Source: Enoplosus armatus (taxonomy: Eukaryota > Chordata > Actinopteri > Centrarchiformes > Enoplosidae). Taken from it: a DNA stretch of 64,000 nucleotides. The translations under genes were made by a program, and so were the position numbers. This document shows, one piece after another, positions 1-64,000 of this stretch. Numbering within the stretch: position 1 is the first letter of the stretch; every line of letters begins with the position of its first letter. The notes beneath the pieces are model-generated. The model worked only from the letters and a program-made list of their open reading frames with translations, did not search any database and was not told the DNA's origin. The stretch is taken from the NCBI RefSeq assembly GCF_043641665.1, contig NC_092193.1, positions 4,430,001-4,494,000 of the forward strand, written 5' to 3'.

Positions 1-51813
<51,813 letters not shown>

Positions 51814-52450
51814 CTGGAGGCCTGATGACCTGATTAACTGGCGGTTTTTGGAGCAGAGGTTGCAGACGGGGGGCGTCCTGCCACGCCTCAGGGCTTTACA
51901 CTGAACTCGGAGCCACTCAGACACTTCGCTGGAGGCTGTGGCTCCACAGCATGTCGAGGCAAAAAATAACAATTCACACAGTGTTGTCTATCTGTTGCTT
52001 TACTGTAAATTGTGAATATATTGATACAAACAGACAACAGTGTTGGACTTATGAGGTGTTGATATCCTTGTTTTAACTGTAAATATTAAAAAATGTAAAT
52101 GTTGAATTAATGTCTTTGTAACAATCTCTGGCTAATGTCACTTATCGAAATGTTGGAAACAATGGAGGTATCAGTATTTTTAATGGTGTATGGATAGGGA
52201 AAATGTCAAGCTACACCCTTTTGTGGTTGGGTTTCTCTTGGAGAGAGATGGGTACTTTTATTTAGAAGTTCAGTCATCATACCTTTGGTTGTGATCATAT
52301 GTTTTGGTCACCTACTAACCCTCCAGGGATATTTTACGATGTCCTCAACATCTCTCCCACTTACTTTTAACCCCTCCCTTTGAAGGTTTAACCATTCACA
52401 TTGTAAGCTCTTTGGGAAAATAACTAAATAAATATACTGTATGTACTTCA
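51814..52450 (+). other. cntnap5: cntnap5 3' UTR (end estimated)
   Basis: Follows the TAA of exon 24. The extent is inferred only from the first AATAAA downstream (52427-52432); transcript data would be needed to fix it. No long open frame lies within. Confidence 0.5.
52427..52432 (+). terminator. Candidate polyadenylation signal AATAAA
   Basis: The first canonical AATAAA downstream of the cntnap5 stop, about 615 bases after it. An ATTAAA variant lies about 45 bases further on, and other AATAAA hexamers occur around 54440-54525, so longer 3' ends are possible. Confidence 0.45.
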
Positions 52451-55400
52451 GTGAGGGAGAATTTTATTTTACCATATTAAAGAAATTATACCAAATTTGA
52501 GCTAGAGATGAGCTGGTGAAAATCGTGGAATATTTAGCAGCAGAGGAGCCAGGTATTTTCCTCAGACTTGGTAGAGACCAAAAACAGAGTGAATATTGAG
52601 TTTGCGTTCACCAGGTGGCCAGAAACTTCAAATGAATGATAATGTTGCTCTGTAAATGCTGGATGTGTGTAAATATGCAACAAGTTTGCTGTATCTACTT
52701 AAAAAGGTGATGATATCTCAGTGTTGTTAACAACTTGTTTCTGCTGCCCCCAAGCAGATACTTTGACAGAAATACACCACAGTAACTGGTGTATCTGTTT
52801 ACAGTGCAGCCAAACAAACTCACATTGTAGGAAAGCGTAGGAGGCAACCAACAGTGAAAACTCCTACATACATTAGCTTACATTTAAAGGCTTTTTTGGA
52901 TGTACACAGCAGTGAACTATATACATTTTACAAGCCAAGCCGGGTCAATAGACACATTTTTCTCGAAGCTAGCAAGGACAGGCCTCCGAGTGAAATATGG
53001 GAGAACGTCAGCAAGAAGGCTGTGACATCAATTTACTGACCTTTAACCGCACACACCCACACAGAAAGTTTAACCCCTAACCCTAAAACTGCACACACAT
53101 CTGAAGCTACAAAGATTTATCTAAAGCATATCATACGAAGAAGTCAAGCTGTGTCTCCCACAGAACTTTGTTCTGGTAAAACTGGGTTTTCCAGTGTGTA
53201 GTCTGGATTAATTTAAAAGCAGTGAAGGTTTGACATATCTGAGCCATAATCAGGGTAGTGCTGGACTGACACAGGCATTCAGTTTATCCTTCTTTCTTTT
53301 CTACACATGGTGGCATGGGAAGGAAACCCAGTCACATCCATGAGCCATCCATATCACATGGGTGGTTCCCTCAAAAGCTTTTACATCCAGTTCACTTTAC
53401 TTTTTCTTTCTACCCCAATTTAACGTTTTCTCTTCCCTGCTGTATGCTGCCTGCTGGGAGCTTCCTCTCCCAGCTCTCTAAATGTCTCTGAACAGTAAAG
53501 CTTTTAACAGTGACAGCGGCACAGACTCTATAACGCTGTGGCTGTCTGTCACCTCGTTCACTGCACGCAGCGACAGTTAATGTGTTTTTTTGAAATGCTA
53601 ATCTGCTTCGGTCTGACAGGTGGATTGTGACCGGATGGAAAGCAGAGAGATGATCAGAAGGAGACAGACAGATAATCCGAGAGACTGAGTCAAGCAGACG
53701 TGGGCATAAAGAAAACAGCCATTCTGATATTAACACTGAAAATGAAGGATATCCCTCCATGTGTTAATTCAGCTCATGTGTAAAGAGTGCTGCTGATAGA
53801 GGGAGGATGAGGAGCAGAAAGAGGATCGACAGCAGCTGTTTATCAAAACACACACCGCCGTCTCTCTGCAAGACCCCACAGCACAGATGGGATTTTAATG
53901 ACAAAAGTTACTAAAACTTCAAAAGTGCTTCTTTAAACTTAATCTCATTGTGTCTCTATTTTAAATCACCCCACAACAAATTAACAGCCATTGTTTTCTG
54001 CAGTGTTTCTGTCACTGGTGTTAAACACTTGCTATGCATCGTTTCAAAGCATAACATTTTTGTTATAAAACTGAGTCATGTCGTTTCACTTGTGAAAAAC
54101 ACAGAAAATGTTATTTGAGGGGCAGAGTACAAAAATGTGTCTCAAGTGACCCGATCTTACCATGGCACTAAAAACAGAAAGAAGTCATCAAAAAGACTGT
54201 TAGTCGTGAGCGTTCAGGCTCAGTCCAGCGTGACTATGAAACAGTGTCAAAACAGTTGCATATTTGGACACCTGTACACCTAAAAGCATTATTAAATAAA
54301 ACATTACGTTTTATCAATCAGGTTGGTTAAGGTCTGTAGTAAGCTGGTTCTCAGTGTAACTATAATAATGTAATGGTACTTAGTATTGGTGATTGGTGAG
54401 TAACCGTGATGTCAATGAGTTTGAGTGACATGCCATAAAAATAAAGAACAAAAACAAAACGGGAGGTTTAAACCATGTTCTGATTGTTTCGTTACAGACA
54501 AAATCTGTTTGATGAAAATAAAATGTTTTCACTGAGTATGATTTTTATTTTGAATCAATGGATCTAACCTGTGAGTATACACATTATAAATACATATTTA
54601 AGAGGTTACATGTTACACAACATTTCCCCCATCCACAGCAGAGCGTGTACATTACTGCACAACCAGAAATCTGAGAGATAAGGTTCAGGTTTTGTTGGTG
54701 AACGATCATTGAGCTCTTTTGTTCCTCCGTTGCATGGAGCTCAGAATTTACCCCTCATCTTCGAGTATAATTAAGTTGCAGTTATGTCTTTATTGCTGCT
54801 CCCTGTCGCTTTAGTGTGGGAACATGACATTTCTGACAGTTGTTAACGTGCGTCTTTCTGCAGACCAGAGATGAAGGAAATATGTAAAGCTGTGGGCCTC
54901 AGACGCCTGAGGTTACAGGATGATTGAACTGCCTCAGATCAGTGATCCCTGTTTGATTCATTTAAATCTCCTCTCATTGGTTGCGATCAGAATCATTGAA
55001 CACACCTTGAATACTGAGGTGTTTATCAATGGCCTCCTACCAGCAGTCAGAAGAGGAGTTGAGAGATTCAGCAGATTGTTGGCACTGAACATCTGGCTTT
55101 CAACTGCAAATACCCTCCATTCAGTGCACTATATTGACGTGTTTTCTGGGGCTGCAGACATCTTTTTAGGACAAATGGAATTTGCCTTTTAACAAGTCAG
55201 GAGTAAAATCGTTCACCTCTAACCTATTTTACTTCCTGCGTCACCCAGACAAGACTTAACAACACACCAGAAACGTTGAAGGGGAGCCGCCTCAGCCCTG
55301 AAGAGAGTTTAAAACATGAGTGACATCCGAGCCAAGAGAGAGAGAGTCTCCACCCCACATGCCAACTACCACCTGTCAGGATTCACTTTCTTCAACCGCC

Positions 55401-55554
55401 CAAATCCCATCCAGTTCTCCCTCCTCTCTAGTCACCCTCTCCCTCTCCTCTCCCCCTCCTGGAGTTCACAGACCAGATGAAAGAGCTGTTCACTGCTGAG
55501 ACCAACCTTACCCCTTATCCCTTCCCTCGAATAACTCCTATTTTATCTTTTCTA

Positions 55555-55770
55555 ACTCCTTGATCTTAGTGCCTTTGATACTGTGGACCATAATACCACC
55601 ATACTTCTCAACAGACTGGAAAAGCGGGTGGTATTATCTGGTACAGTCCTCCGTTGGTTCAGATCATATCTCAATGGCAGGGGCTATGTTGTTGCCATTG
55701 GTGATCATAAATCTGAGCGGATCACATGTGGACATGTGCCCCCCCCCGCTGATTTAATCACCCCATGAGA
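55555..55770 (+). mobile_element. LINE reverse transcriptase fragment (L2/Rex1-like)
   Basis: Translates as DLSAFDTVDH, then ILLNRLEKRVVLSGTVLRWF and RSYLNGRGYVVAIGDHKSER, the RT motif A (AFDTVDH) and the following W-F-SYL segment typical of CR1/L2/Rex1 non-LTR elements. One residue of 'SAAFD' is missing and HNTT carries an insertion. The GVPQGS and YADD motifs are lost after a C9-like tract at 55740-55748. Dead copy. Flanks 55270-55990 may also be LINE-derived. Confidence 0.8.
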
Positions 55771-58700
55771 TTATTTCCTCTTCAAGAGCAGCTTCAATCT
55801 GCCAGTAATGCAATGCAATAAACAGCTGTGTCTCTCACTTCCTTCTATATGTATCTCCTGATCTCCACCTGATGCAGATGTTGTCTAGCTGGAGGAAGTC
55901 GACCCCCTCATCAGGAACTCCTCACAGACGAACCCAGAGGACTCCTGCTGACTGACACCTGCTCACTCATCGCGGCACATTCACAGGTCTCCTTTATGAG
56001 ACTTTTTAAGATTTTAAAAGATTAAGGTCTTCTGTAATTTTATTCATTGAGGTGGGAGAAGAAAACTCAATGAATTATTTGAATAGGGCAGACTAACTCA
56101 ACACAGTGACACTGAAGTGATTTTAAATAGCCAACATTTACCGCTGGTGCTGTAATAATTCTAATGAAGAATGTGCTGTATCACACATTTCCCCTTTAAA
56201 AGTAATTTAAAGATTAAGATCAGCTTTTTAAAATACGTTTAAAAGGGAAATGAGCAGAATAAATGATTAATTCCAACACTGGCATGCAGCCAGACCTTTT
56301 GTTGGAATACGGCTACCGTTCAAGTGCTAATTATTACCATCTTTATTTTACAATCAACCCACAGAAACTTCTCTTTGCTTTGGAGGGCACATCTCTGGGA
56401 AACTCATCCTTTCTTTTTGCTATTGCTTTGAGATGATTCCTGTTGGCAGCCTGTGCACGTCACACAAACAGGGCAGATATGCAAGCAGTAGCAAAAGACA
56501 TCAGATGTGGACTTCAGTGAAATTTAATGTTTTGATTCATGAGCCCTTTAGAGCCTCAACTACTTGTCAGTGTCTATTTTCTCTACAGCTATTACCAGAG
56601 CTACCAACTATTACCATTTCAGGATAATTGCTGCACTTCCACATTTTCATAATATCATATTATTTCTGACATACAGGTGGGGACACTGTGCACATCTAAT
56701 GGGCCGTAATAATTTAATTTAATCTGCCGCAAAGTCCAGACAGGAGTCAAGCTTTATAAACAAACTATCCCTCAAAAACTGAAATTACTAAAACATGCAA
56801 TGTTTGAATAGAAGGGGTGATTTAGCTGGACGATTCAAGTCATAACGTGTTGTCCTACATGCTGTAATTGGGCTGCATTATTACCTGTGGCCTGCTATGT
56901 AAATATGACACTCAGACTAGATCTATTACAGCCATCCAGAATGTTAGAGTGACATTTTTCCAAAGCTTAGAGGCTACTTCAGTGCAACTGCTTACGTAGG
57001 CATCAAACAACCTACCACCACCTATCAGAGCCAGCAGGATGTGCGCTATGTACAAAATATCACTTGCTCTTTTTATGACATGCACTGATAAGATTAATCT
57101 GGGTAAAAGCCATTTCCTCGTATTGATTTCTCTTATCAAATCCAAACCGGCCACAAAAGGAGAAGATGTAAACAGAAGCAGTTGAGTTGGAGAAGGATTT
57201 CTAGGCTTTGAGATGATTGATAGGCGGATCAGGTGATATCGTCCGCAACTTAATATCTAGAAAGTTCAACTTTCAGTCAGTGTAGACGAGTGGTGTGATA
57301 AAACTTTTTCCAAAAAGTTTACTTGTGTGGATATCCTCTCCTCTGCCCTCACTATCTGTGCACAGCTATGCAGCGACCCAGACACACTTACAATAAAACA
57401 ACAGTTAGACCAAAGGTATTGTAAAATGAACACGGAAACTGGATCAACATTACGTCCCCATAGGAAGTACAAAACAACAGAACTAGTAAACACAAAAATA
57501 AGAACAATAAAAAAGACACAGCACAGTTCACCCGACAGTAAATTTAAACAGGTAGAATGTTGTATTAGCAAAACATTAGCTTCAGACAGCTTGAATAATG
57601 GCTAGGTTATAGTCCCTAGTTATTTCTTACAGAAAGAAGACATGATATACTTATGATGCAGTACTATACTACTAATCTACCCAGTAGTATACAGTATCCA
57701 AAGTTGGCTCCACATTGACAAACTGCAACACCAAAATGCTCTTACATGTATTCCTTCGTGATAAAAACAGAATACAATATTCTATACTAATATGAACAGA
57801 GTGAAAGGAGCCCTGCATAATGAGTACTTTTACTTTTGATTCTTTTAAGTATTAAGCAACATTTTGAATGGATCTGAGGACTTCTAACCTAACAATATCT
57901 CCCACAAAAAGAAAAAAAAACAGACTTGGTTAAGATGCTGGTTAAGTTTACCTGCCAACCAGTCAGATGGTGCTATGACCAATGAGACCAAACTGGAAGG
58001 ACTTATGAACAGTGATCCACTTACAAGCTTTTTCCCGGAACTTCCTCTGATCAAACTCAATCCACTGATGAAAGCCGAGAGATACAGCTGAAAGCTCCAG
58101 GATGAGCTAGTATACGGACCTCTAGTTAAGATTATTCTGTCGAAATGATTCAAAATGCTTTTCAAATTCCGCCAGAAACCTCAGAAGCATCCACTTGCTG
58201 GTTTGGGATTTGACTTGCTGTTTTATTTTGGTTGTCAATGATACGGGGACCCTGGTGGGGTAAAGGAGGATCTCAGCTCATTACACAGCAGTCGGAGTTT
58301 CTCTCTGCTTCGACTCAAAGCCCTCGATGTTTTGTCCTGACGCTCTGCTGGAGGGAAAAGATCTCTCCTCTCATAGCAGGCTGCTCGTAATTATCCAGCC
58401 CACCTGCAGTTTACAATCTGAGCGGCTGTGGAAATGTTCCTCACTGTGGAGTTTGAATTCTATCAGATGAGTAATTAGATGGCAGAGTTTGTCCTGCTAA
58501 TTATCAGCCCACCTACAGCATGTAGGAGAGAGGAGAGTCGGTCCACTATCACTCCCCTTCACTCCTCATTTCTCTTATGTAACAGAAGATCTAACACTAT
58601 ATTTCATTCATGTGTGGGCTTATCTGCTAGATTTGGTACCTGTCGTGAACGAACAGGTCATTAAAATCTATTAAGATTGAAGAATGTGAGCTCTGTGACC

Positions 58701-61700
58701 CTGTCAAGTAATAATCCTAATGTGAGAAAGTGCACACAATCATCTTTTGATTCACCTCTGAAGGTGATGAGTCTTAGATTTAAGATCATTTTGGAAAAGG
58801 CCTTTGTTTTCAGTTTGGGAACAACTTGGTTAAGATAAGTGGCTTCTACACCAGTGTCCGATGACCAGGTGGAGGTTGAGGTCCAGGGCCCACTGTAACT
58901 ACTGTTAATCACCTATCCAAGAATGTATAATGACCATGGTATACTTAGTGACTGTATGAAGTCGAACAAAACAGGTTCCATCTGTTTCTATCAAGATGCT
59001 TCCGACAAATGAAATGCGAGAAGGTAATTGTTAAAACAGCTTTCCTTTTCATCCTGTTCTTAGTGAAATTATTTCACACCTTCATGGCTGATGTCACCTG
59101 TTACCTGATGTCCGAGGTAAGGAGGACACCAGAGAAGACAAAGTAGGACAAGGCAATGAGAAGTGAAAGAGAAAGAATTATCATGGAGCAGATCAAGCTG
59201 ATGTGTACATCTGCAGAGAATATTTATCAGATTGCTCTCCAGTCTCACAGCTTCGGCTTGACTCTGGACTCTTCCCACCTTTCCTCCTTAATAGGAGATA
59301 ACACCGGTCTAATCTCTAATGGGAAAATAACTGTCCCTGTAGAAACAGAGCTAATCTGTGACAGAGAAATAACAGCATTGGAGGACAACTTTTTAAACAT
59401 GGCTGCCTGCAGACGACGTGTACTTTTAAAAGGATTATCCTCACGCTCATCGTCTTCTCTTTCCAAAACATCTCCAGCTTCTCCTCTCTGTCAGTGTTCA
59501 TCCCGATACATATCAGTTATCACGGCCGAGCCACCTTACAGCCTCCCTGTCCAATAATAAATAGATTTTCTTCAGTTTCACCTCTGAAGGCTCTTATCAG
59601 GCAGCTGGAGAGCTGTGAGGAAGAGGAAGAGGGTGCAGGCCTTCGACGCGGCAGAATCCAGACAATTAAGATTTTTTGTTTCCAAAAAACCCTGCCGGCT
59701 TTACCTGCTTATCAGAGGGATTTAAAGACTTAAATCTGATGGAGAGTAAAGATATAGATCATTTGGAGTTGATCAAATCTTCAGTTTTATTTAGTTTCAT
59801 GTACAAACTGAGTGAAACCAAAAGTATCCATTAGTGTATCAATAAGGCCTTATTTAAGTGAATAATAAAGTACCACACGGAGGAATCCAGTTCCCTGGAT
59901 GGAGATGGTTTTAAAACCCAAGCATTAAATGAATTAAATTTAATATTGGAGGTGAGGTTGACAATAGACTTTTAGATTATACCCACACACATACACATCA
60001 AAACTGGATTTTCTATCTTTGTGGGGACTGTTACTTTGTCCAAAACCTGGTTGAATCCGGCTATGTCAAGAAAGTGACGCCTGAAATCAATGCCGCTGGG
60101 GAATCATCGTATTTACCACATCACATCATCCAGCACAGGCCTTCCATGGCCAGCCTGCATTGCATGAGGGTCTGCCAGTTAAGTTTCACATATAGCTTCA
60201 GGAGTGAATCATAAGCACTCAGGCATACTCCACTTCATTAGCTAAATCCCAATGGAATCTCCTCAAAAGCTGCAAAAGACAACTGCAATGTCTTGACAGA
60301 ATATTGTAGTATTAACCTGTATGCATGTTCGTGAGTAGCATGAGGCAGAGCAGGTTCGTCTGTGTACTACATGCATGTAAGGCTGTATGCTTGTACGTGT
60401 CAAGATGACATCTACTGATCAGGTTAAAATTGTGAGGCGACTTTAAGTGACAATGTGACTTTCAGTGTTTCACGGATAGATCGTCAACTGTTCATTCCTC
60501 CTCCACATATTCATCCAGATCGGGGTCATCTACAGGGAACAGACGGTGTGTGTAACCTAACAATGGCTTCTCAAGCAGAACAGCAAGCTGTTCAATTCCC
60601 AAGCGTTAAATCAAAACCGAACCAGCCATCCTGTCCACCAAAAGTCAGCCGTCATCTTATTTCATCTTGTTTCTTCTGCCATGCCCTACTTACCCAACTT
60701 GTCAGTCCTTGATGCTGCAGTTCCTTCAGCTGGAATACTTTGGCAAAGGTTTTCTTTTCCTCCCAGCAGAGGCAGTGTTCCTCTCTAATGCCTCTACATC
60801 TCAAGGCCACCAGGAACAGAGACCTTTGGCACCCCCTACTGGCAGAACACATGTCGACAAACTTTAGAGCCCTCCTTTTCCAGACCTTACTAGAGAGGAT
60901 GAAATGCAGTACAGGACGCTGCGGGTGGCACTCAGTAATCTACTGCATGTTAAATATCTCCTTGATCATCTGAAAGTGGAGCAAGCCAAGCGACTAGCTC
61001 TTGCTTTCTCCTTCTCTCTCCTTCTGACTCATACAATCAAGCCATCAAGGCTGTGGTTATTCTGTCCATACTGCATAAACAAACTAAAGTGACACAGGAA
61101 AATAAAACACTCATTACATGTTTGACTTCAGTGTGTTTCGTCATTATATGGAGCACAGACGTCAGCCATACTGCAGTCCTCCAACAGAGTCTCATCTCAC
61201 TGGCTTTCTCTTCATGATTAATCAGAAATGGCTCGCTGCCAGACAAAATGTTTTGACTTTAAATAAAAAAAAATAGACCTTAGAAGGAAGAATTGTATGA
61301 AAGTCTGGAAATGGAGACATTAAGAACCTCTGAAAGACATCAAATCTGGCAGTATTTACCAAGCAAAAACAAATTGGCGTAATTGCGCTGCAAGCAAATG
61401 CCAGTGTGCTTGTCATGTAGGCAGGATTAGCTTGTGAAATATAGTGGGATGCTACGAGTTTAATTTAACTGCAACCAATCACATGACACGGTTTATTGAT
61501 TGCAGATGGCAGTTGGAGGCTTTGTTGACAGAGTGACACTGATCATTTCAGAGAGCACTGTTTAATCCAAAGCGCCAAAAGTTCCCCAGCCAACTCAAAT
61601 ATATGTCTAAAATATATGTCCTTTAGCTGTTTTGGCTTTCTACTCTGCTATTCTGCATTTTTGTCATTAGAAAATCATTAGCTAAACATCTTCAGAAATA

Positions 61701-63719
61701 TTCATGATGAGGTTTTTAAAAAAAAGGAAAGGGGAACTGTGAGGGAGGCCAGTGGTGACGTTCCTGTGAGAGAGCATCTGGATAGCAGCTATTAGCCAAC
61801 AATACATTCACTTGCATCTGAAAACAAATGCTTTGTTTGATTCTCTAATCTTAATCCATTTCTGTGCATTACTCATTTTGGGTTTTTTCTAAAAGTATTT
61901 TGTGTATAAGTATTTGTTTCACTGAATCTTGAAAGGTTTTGCCTTCATGCAAGTTCTTATTTAGCTTCCATTACCCACTGAGTTTGATTACTTTATTTGG
62001 AGCCAACTAAATGCATAGAAATGATCTTGTGATCTGATAAAGGAAACGTCAAATACATATTGCAGGCAAGAAGTAAAAGTTATCCTCGATTGATGTGTGC
62101 TGCTTTTTCTCCTCTCACCACTTTTAATCTGCAATTTTTCTGCATGATAATTTCCTACGGACTGAACATTGATCAGTGTACCTTGCCTTGAGAGTAGAGT
62201 CTCCCTCCCTGTGTCCCTGTGAGGTTTAACAAACACAGGCTTTGCCACTTGTGGGTGGTTTAATATTATTAACTTGATGAATTAACAGCTTTACAGTCAC
62301 ATCTGTCCTGCGTTGTTGTATTTTGGTGGCAGTTAAGACCTTTAAATTAAGCTGCTCTGTAAATTTGAGCACATATTTAGTCTGCTGAGGTAATCCTGTT
62401 CCTGTTGTGACAGGAATACATGGTGCATTTATTTTTTACCTCTCCTGATGTTTGTGTGGCCAATTAAGCACCAAACAACATCCAGGTTGGTAGATACAGT
62501 GTAGTTTACCGACAACAGTTTTAGGAATTAAACCTTATAGCCAATATCCTGGACTGCAAACCTGAAAACATTTAAGCAAAGTTCTGGCAACAAGCTTTAC
62601 ATCTTATCTTCCTATTGAATCCTGTAAAGCTCTGTTGCAGCAATTTGCAATAAATTAGTGTCAATGTTTGAACAGAAAGGAAAGTTTAGAAAAGTTGAAT
62701 TCTGCCCTCATTCAAGAAACAAGAAGTAGCTGTAAAGGTGGCAGAGCGATGTTAGTTGTTCGTTAGTGCTGATGCCATTTTGAACACTTGGCTGTCAGGG
62801 AAAAATAATAACAGTTTTGCCATAAACTGACACTTGTAGCACCTGCTATTTGTCCCAATTTGGTAACCCCTAGAGAAATATTTACTGCTTAAGTAAGGTC
62901 GATTTTGGAGCCTGCCATCCAGGGCATGCAGTCTGCATGGACAGTCTGAGAAATATCACACAACACATCCTGCAATTTATTCACCCAGTTTGGAGGCAAG
63001 AGAAATGTCTCCAAGTAATGAATTAAACATAGCAGCAGGTAAAAATATATTAGTGCTTACCGGGGGAACATGAATAATGTATTTGCAAATGGATCTATTT
63101 AATCCGAGATAGGTTTTCTCTGCTCGTTTGTGTGTTCACACAGAGAGCAGCATGGCTGAGGTGGAGCTGACAGCTACAGTTTAATTTCCCCACTGGGCAG
63201 ATTTGGCCCCATTGAAATTAGGGTTTAAGAAAGTATTCCTATCGCTGCAGAGATTTTTACATACACACATATATATATATATGTTTTACCAATTACCGGA
63301 ATCTGGTAATTTGCAGCTCCATAGTCAGAAACGTGAGGTTAGCGACACCAGCGACCATAGTGAAATGTATTCCTGGGGCCAGAGCGAGCAACAGAGTCAA
63401 AGTTAAAACTGCTGGCTAAGGATAACTGTAAATACAGTAAGATTGTTATTCATGTTATTCAGTGCCATGTCGCAATACAACTGAGGACTCCTCTGCTAAC
63501 TTCCCTCCCAAATTGATCTTGTTGATAGTGCCGCAGGCTCAATGCGACTGGCACTTTTGACTCTACTGCCCCTCTAAAAAAAGAAGATAATAAATATATC
63601 ATAATAACAAATTAAAGCAAACGTTGCAGAAACTTGAAAGGAAATGGAATCACGTTTAGTTTGGCTTAAAACATATAGGAAGGCCCTCTGTAAAGCCAGA
63701 GTGGCCAGGACTTGTCTCT

Positions 63720-64000
63720 GTACTTCTGACACCATTGACCATCATATCTTATTACAGAGACCGAAACATGTACTTTGAATTACATGGCATTAAAAGGAAC
63801 CGCACTAAGCTGGTTTAAGTCGTATTTATCAGACCGATCACAGTTTGTACACGTTAATGATGCACGCCGAAGTTAGTCATGGAGTTCCACAAGTTTCTGT
63901 GCTTGGACCAATACTATTCACTGCGTCCTTCTGGCGTCCTACAAGACTGAAGTTATTGTATTTGGCCCTGAACACCTCCGAAACACATTATCTAAAGATA
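63720..64000 (+). mobile_element. LINE reverse transcriptase fragment, internally deleted, runs off window
   Basis: In shifting frames it encodes DTIDHHILLQR, then SWFKSYLSDRSQFVHV-like sequence, EVSHGVPQVSVLGPILFT and finally KTEVIVFGPEHLRNTLSKD. This is the L2-type RT order with GVPQGS reduced to GVPQVS. The jump from GPILFT to KTEVIVFGPEH deletes roughly 75 residues including YADD. Frameshifts confirm it is inactive. Confidence 0.8.

Larger units (their letters stand above)
52451..64000. other. Intergenic DNA downstream of cntnap5
   Basis: About 11.5 kb with no convincing exon on either strand. Two LINE reverse-transcriptase fragments are present (55555-55770 and 63720-64000). The longest open frame (59156-59557, 133 codons) has no recognised motif. 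Conserved non-coding elements cannot be judged from one sequence. Confidence 0.6.

Noticed and set aside
59156..59557. 133-codon + strand open frame downstream of cntnap5
   Set aside because: No recognised domain, low-complexity Ser run, no splice or promoter context; length is plausible by chance in this base composition.

Overview
The window is vertebrate nuclear DNA, most likely from a ray-finned (percomorph-type) fish. Short GC-rich exons bounded by GT-AG splice sites sit in AT-rich introns. CA/GT microsatellites are abundant, there is a eukaryotic nuclear tRNA gene, and fish-type repeat debris (a non-autonomous DNA transposon family, and LINE tails and reverse-transcriptase fragments) is scattered throughout. 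Nothing bacterial, phage-like or CRISPR-like was seen.

One gene dominates. On the + strand, 21 exons between 3210 and 51813 splice into one uninterrupted frame of 1178 complete codons plus a split first codon and a stop. It encodes a contactin-associated protein (Caspr/neurexin IV family), best matching CNTNAP5 from remembered vertebrate sequences. In order it encodes the end of the discoidin (F5/8C) domain, LamG1, LamG2, EGF1, the fibrinogen-like region, LamG3, EGF2, LamG4, a juxtamembrane linker, one transmembrane helix and a short cytoplasmic tail with a 4.1-type juxtamembrane basic stretch and a C-terminal EYFI PDZ ligand. If the gene has the 24 exons of its mammalian counterpart, these are exons 4-24. 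The first three exons (signal peptide and most of the discoidin domain), the promoter and the 5' UTR lie upstream of base 1.

Layout: 1-3209 is intron 3 (partial). 3210-15913 holds exons 4-10. 15914-21711 is the longest intron and carries an antisense tRNA-Leu(TAA). 21712-38159 holds EGF1 through EGF2. 40514-51813 holds LamG4, the membrane span and the tail. About 51814-52450 is the 3' UTR. The remaining 11.5 kb has no convincing gene and carries two dead LINE reverse-transcriptase fragments.

No previously undescribed system is convincingly visible. The most interesting signals concern splicing and repeats: dinucleotide tracts directly against three splice sites of the gene, a 61-bp tandem duplication forming the polypyrimidine tract of exon 15, a degenerate intronic tandem array that may include a copy of an exon end, paired perfect 16-bp hairpins in intron 17, and a possible decayed antisense coding remnant in the same intron.
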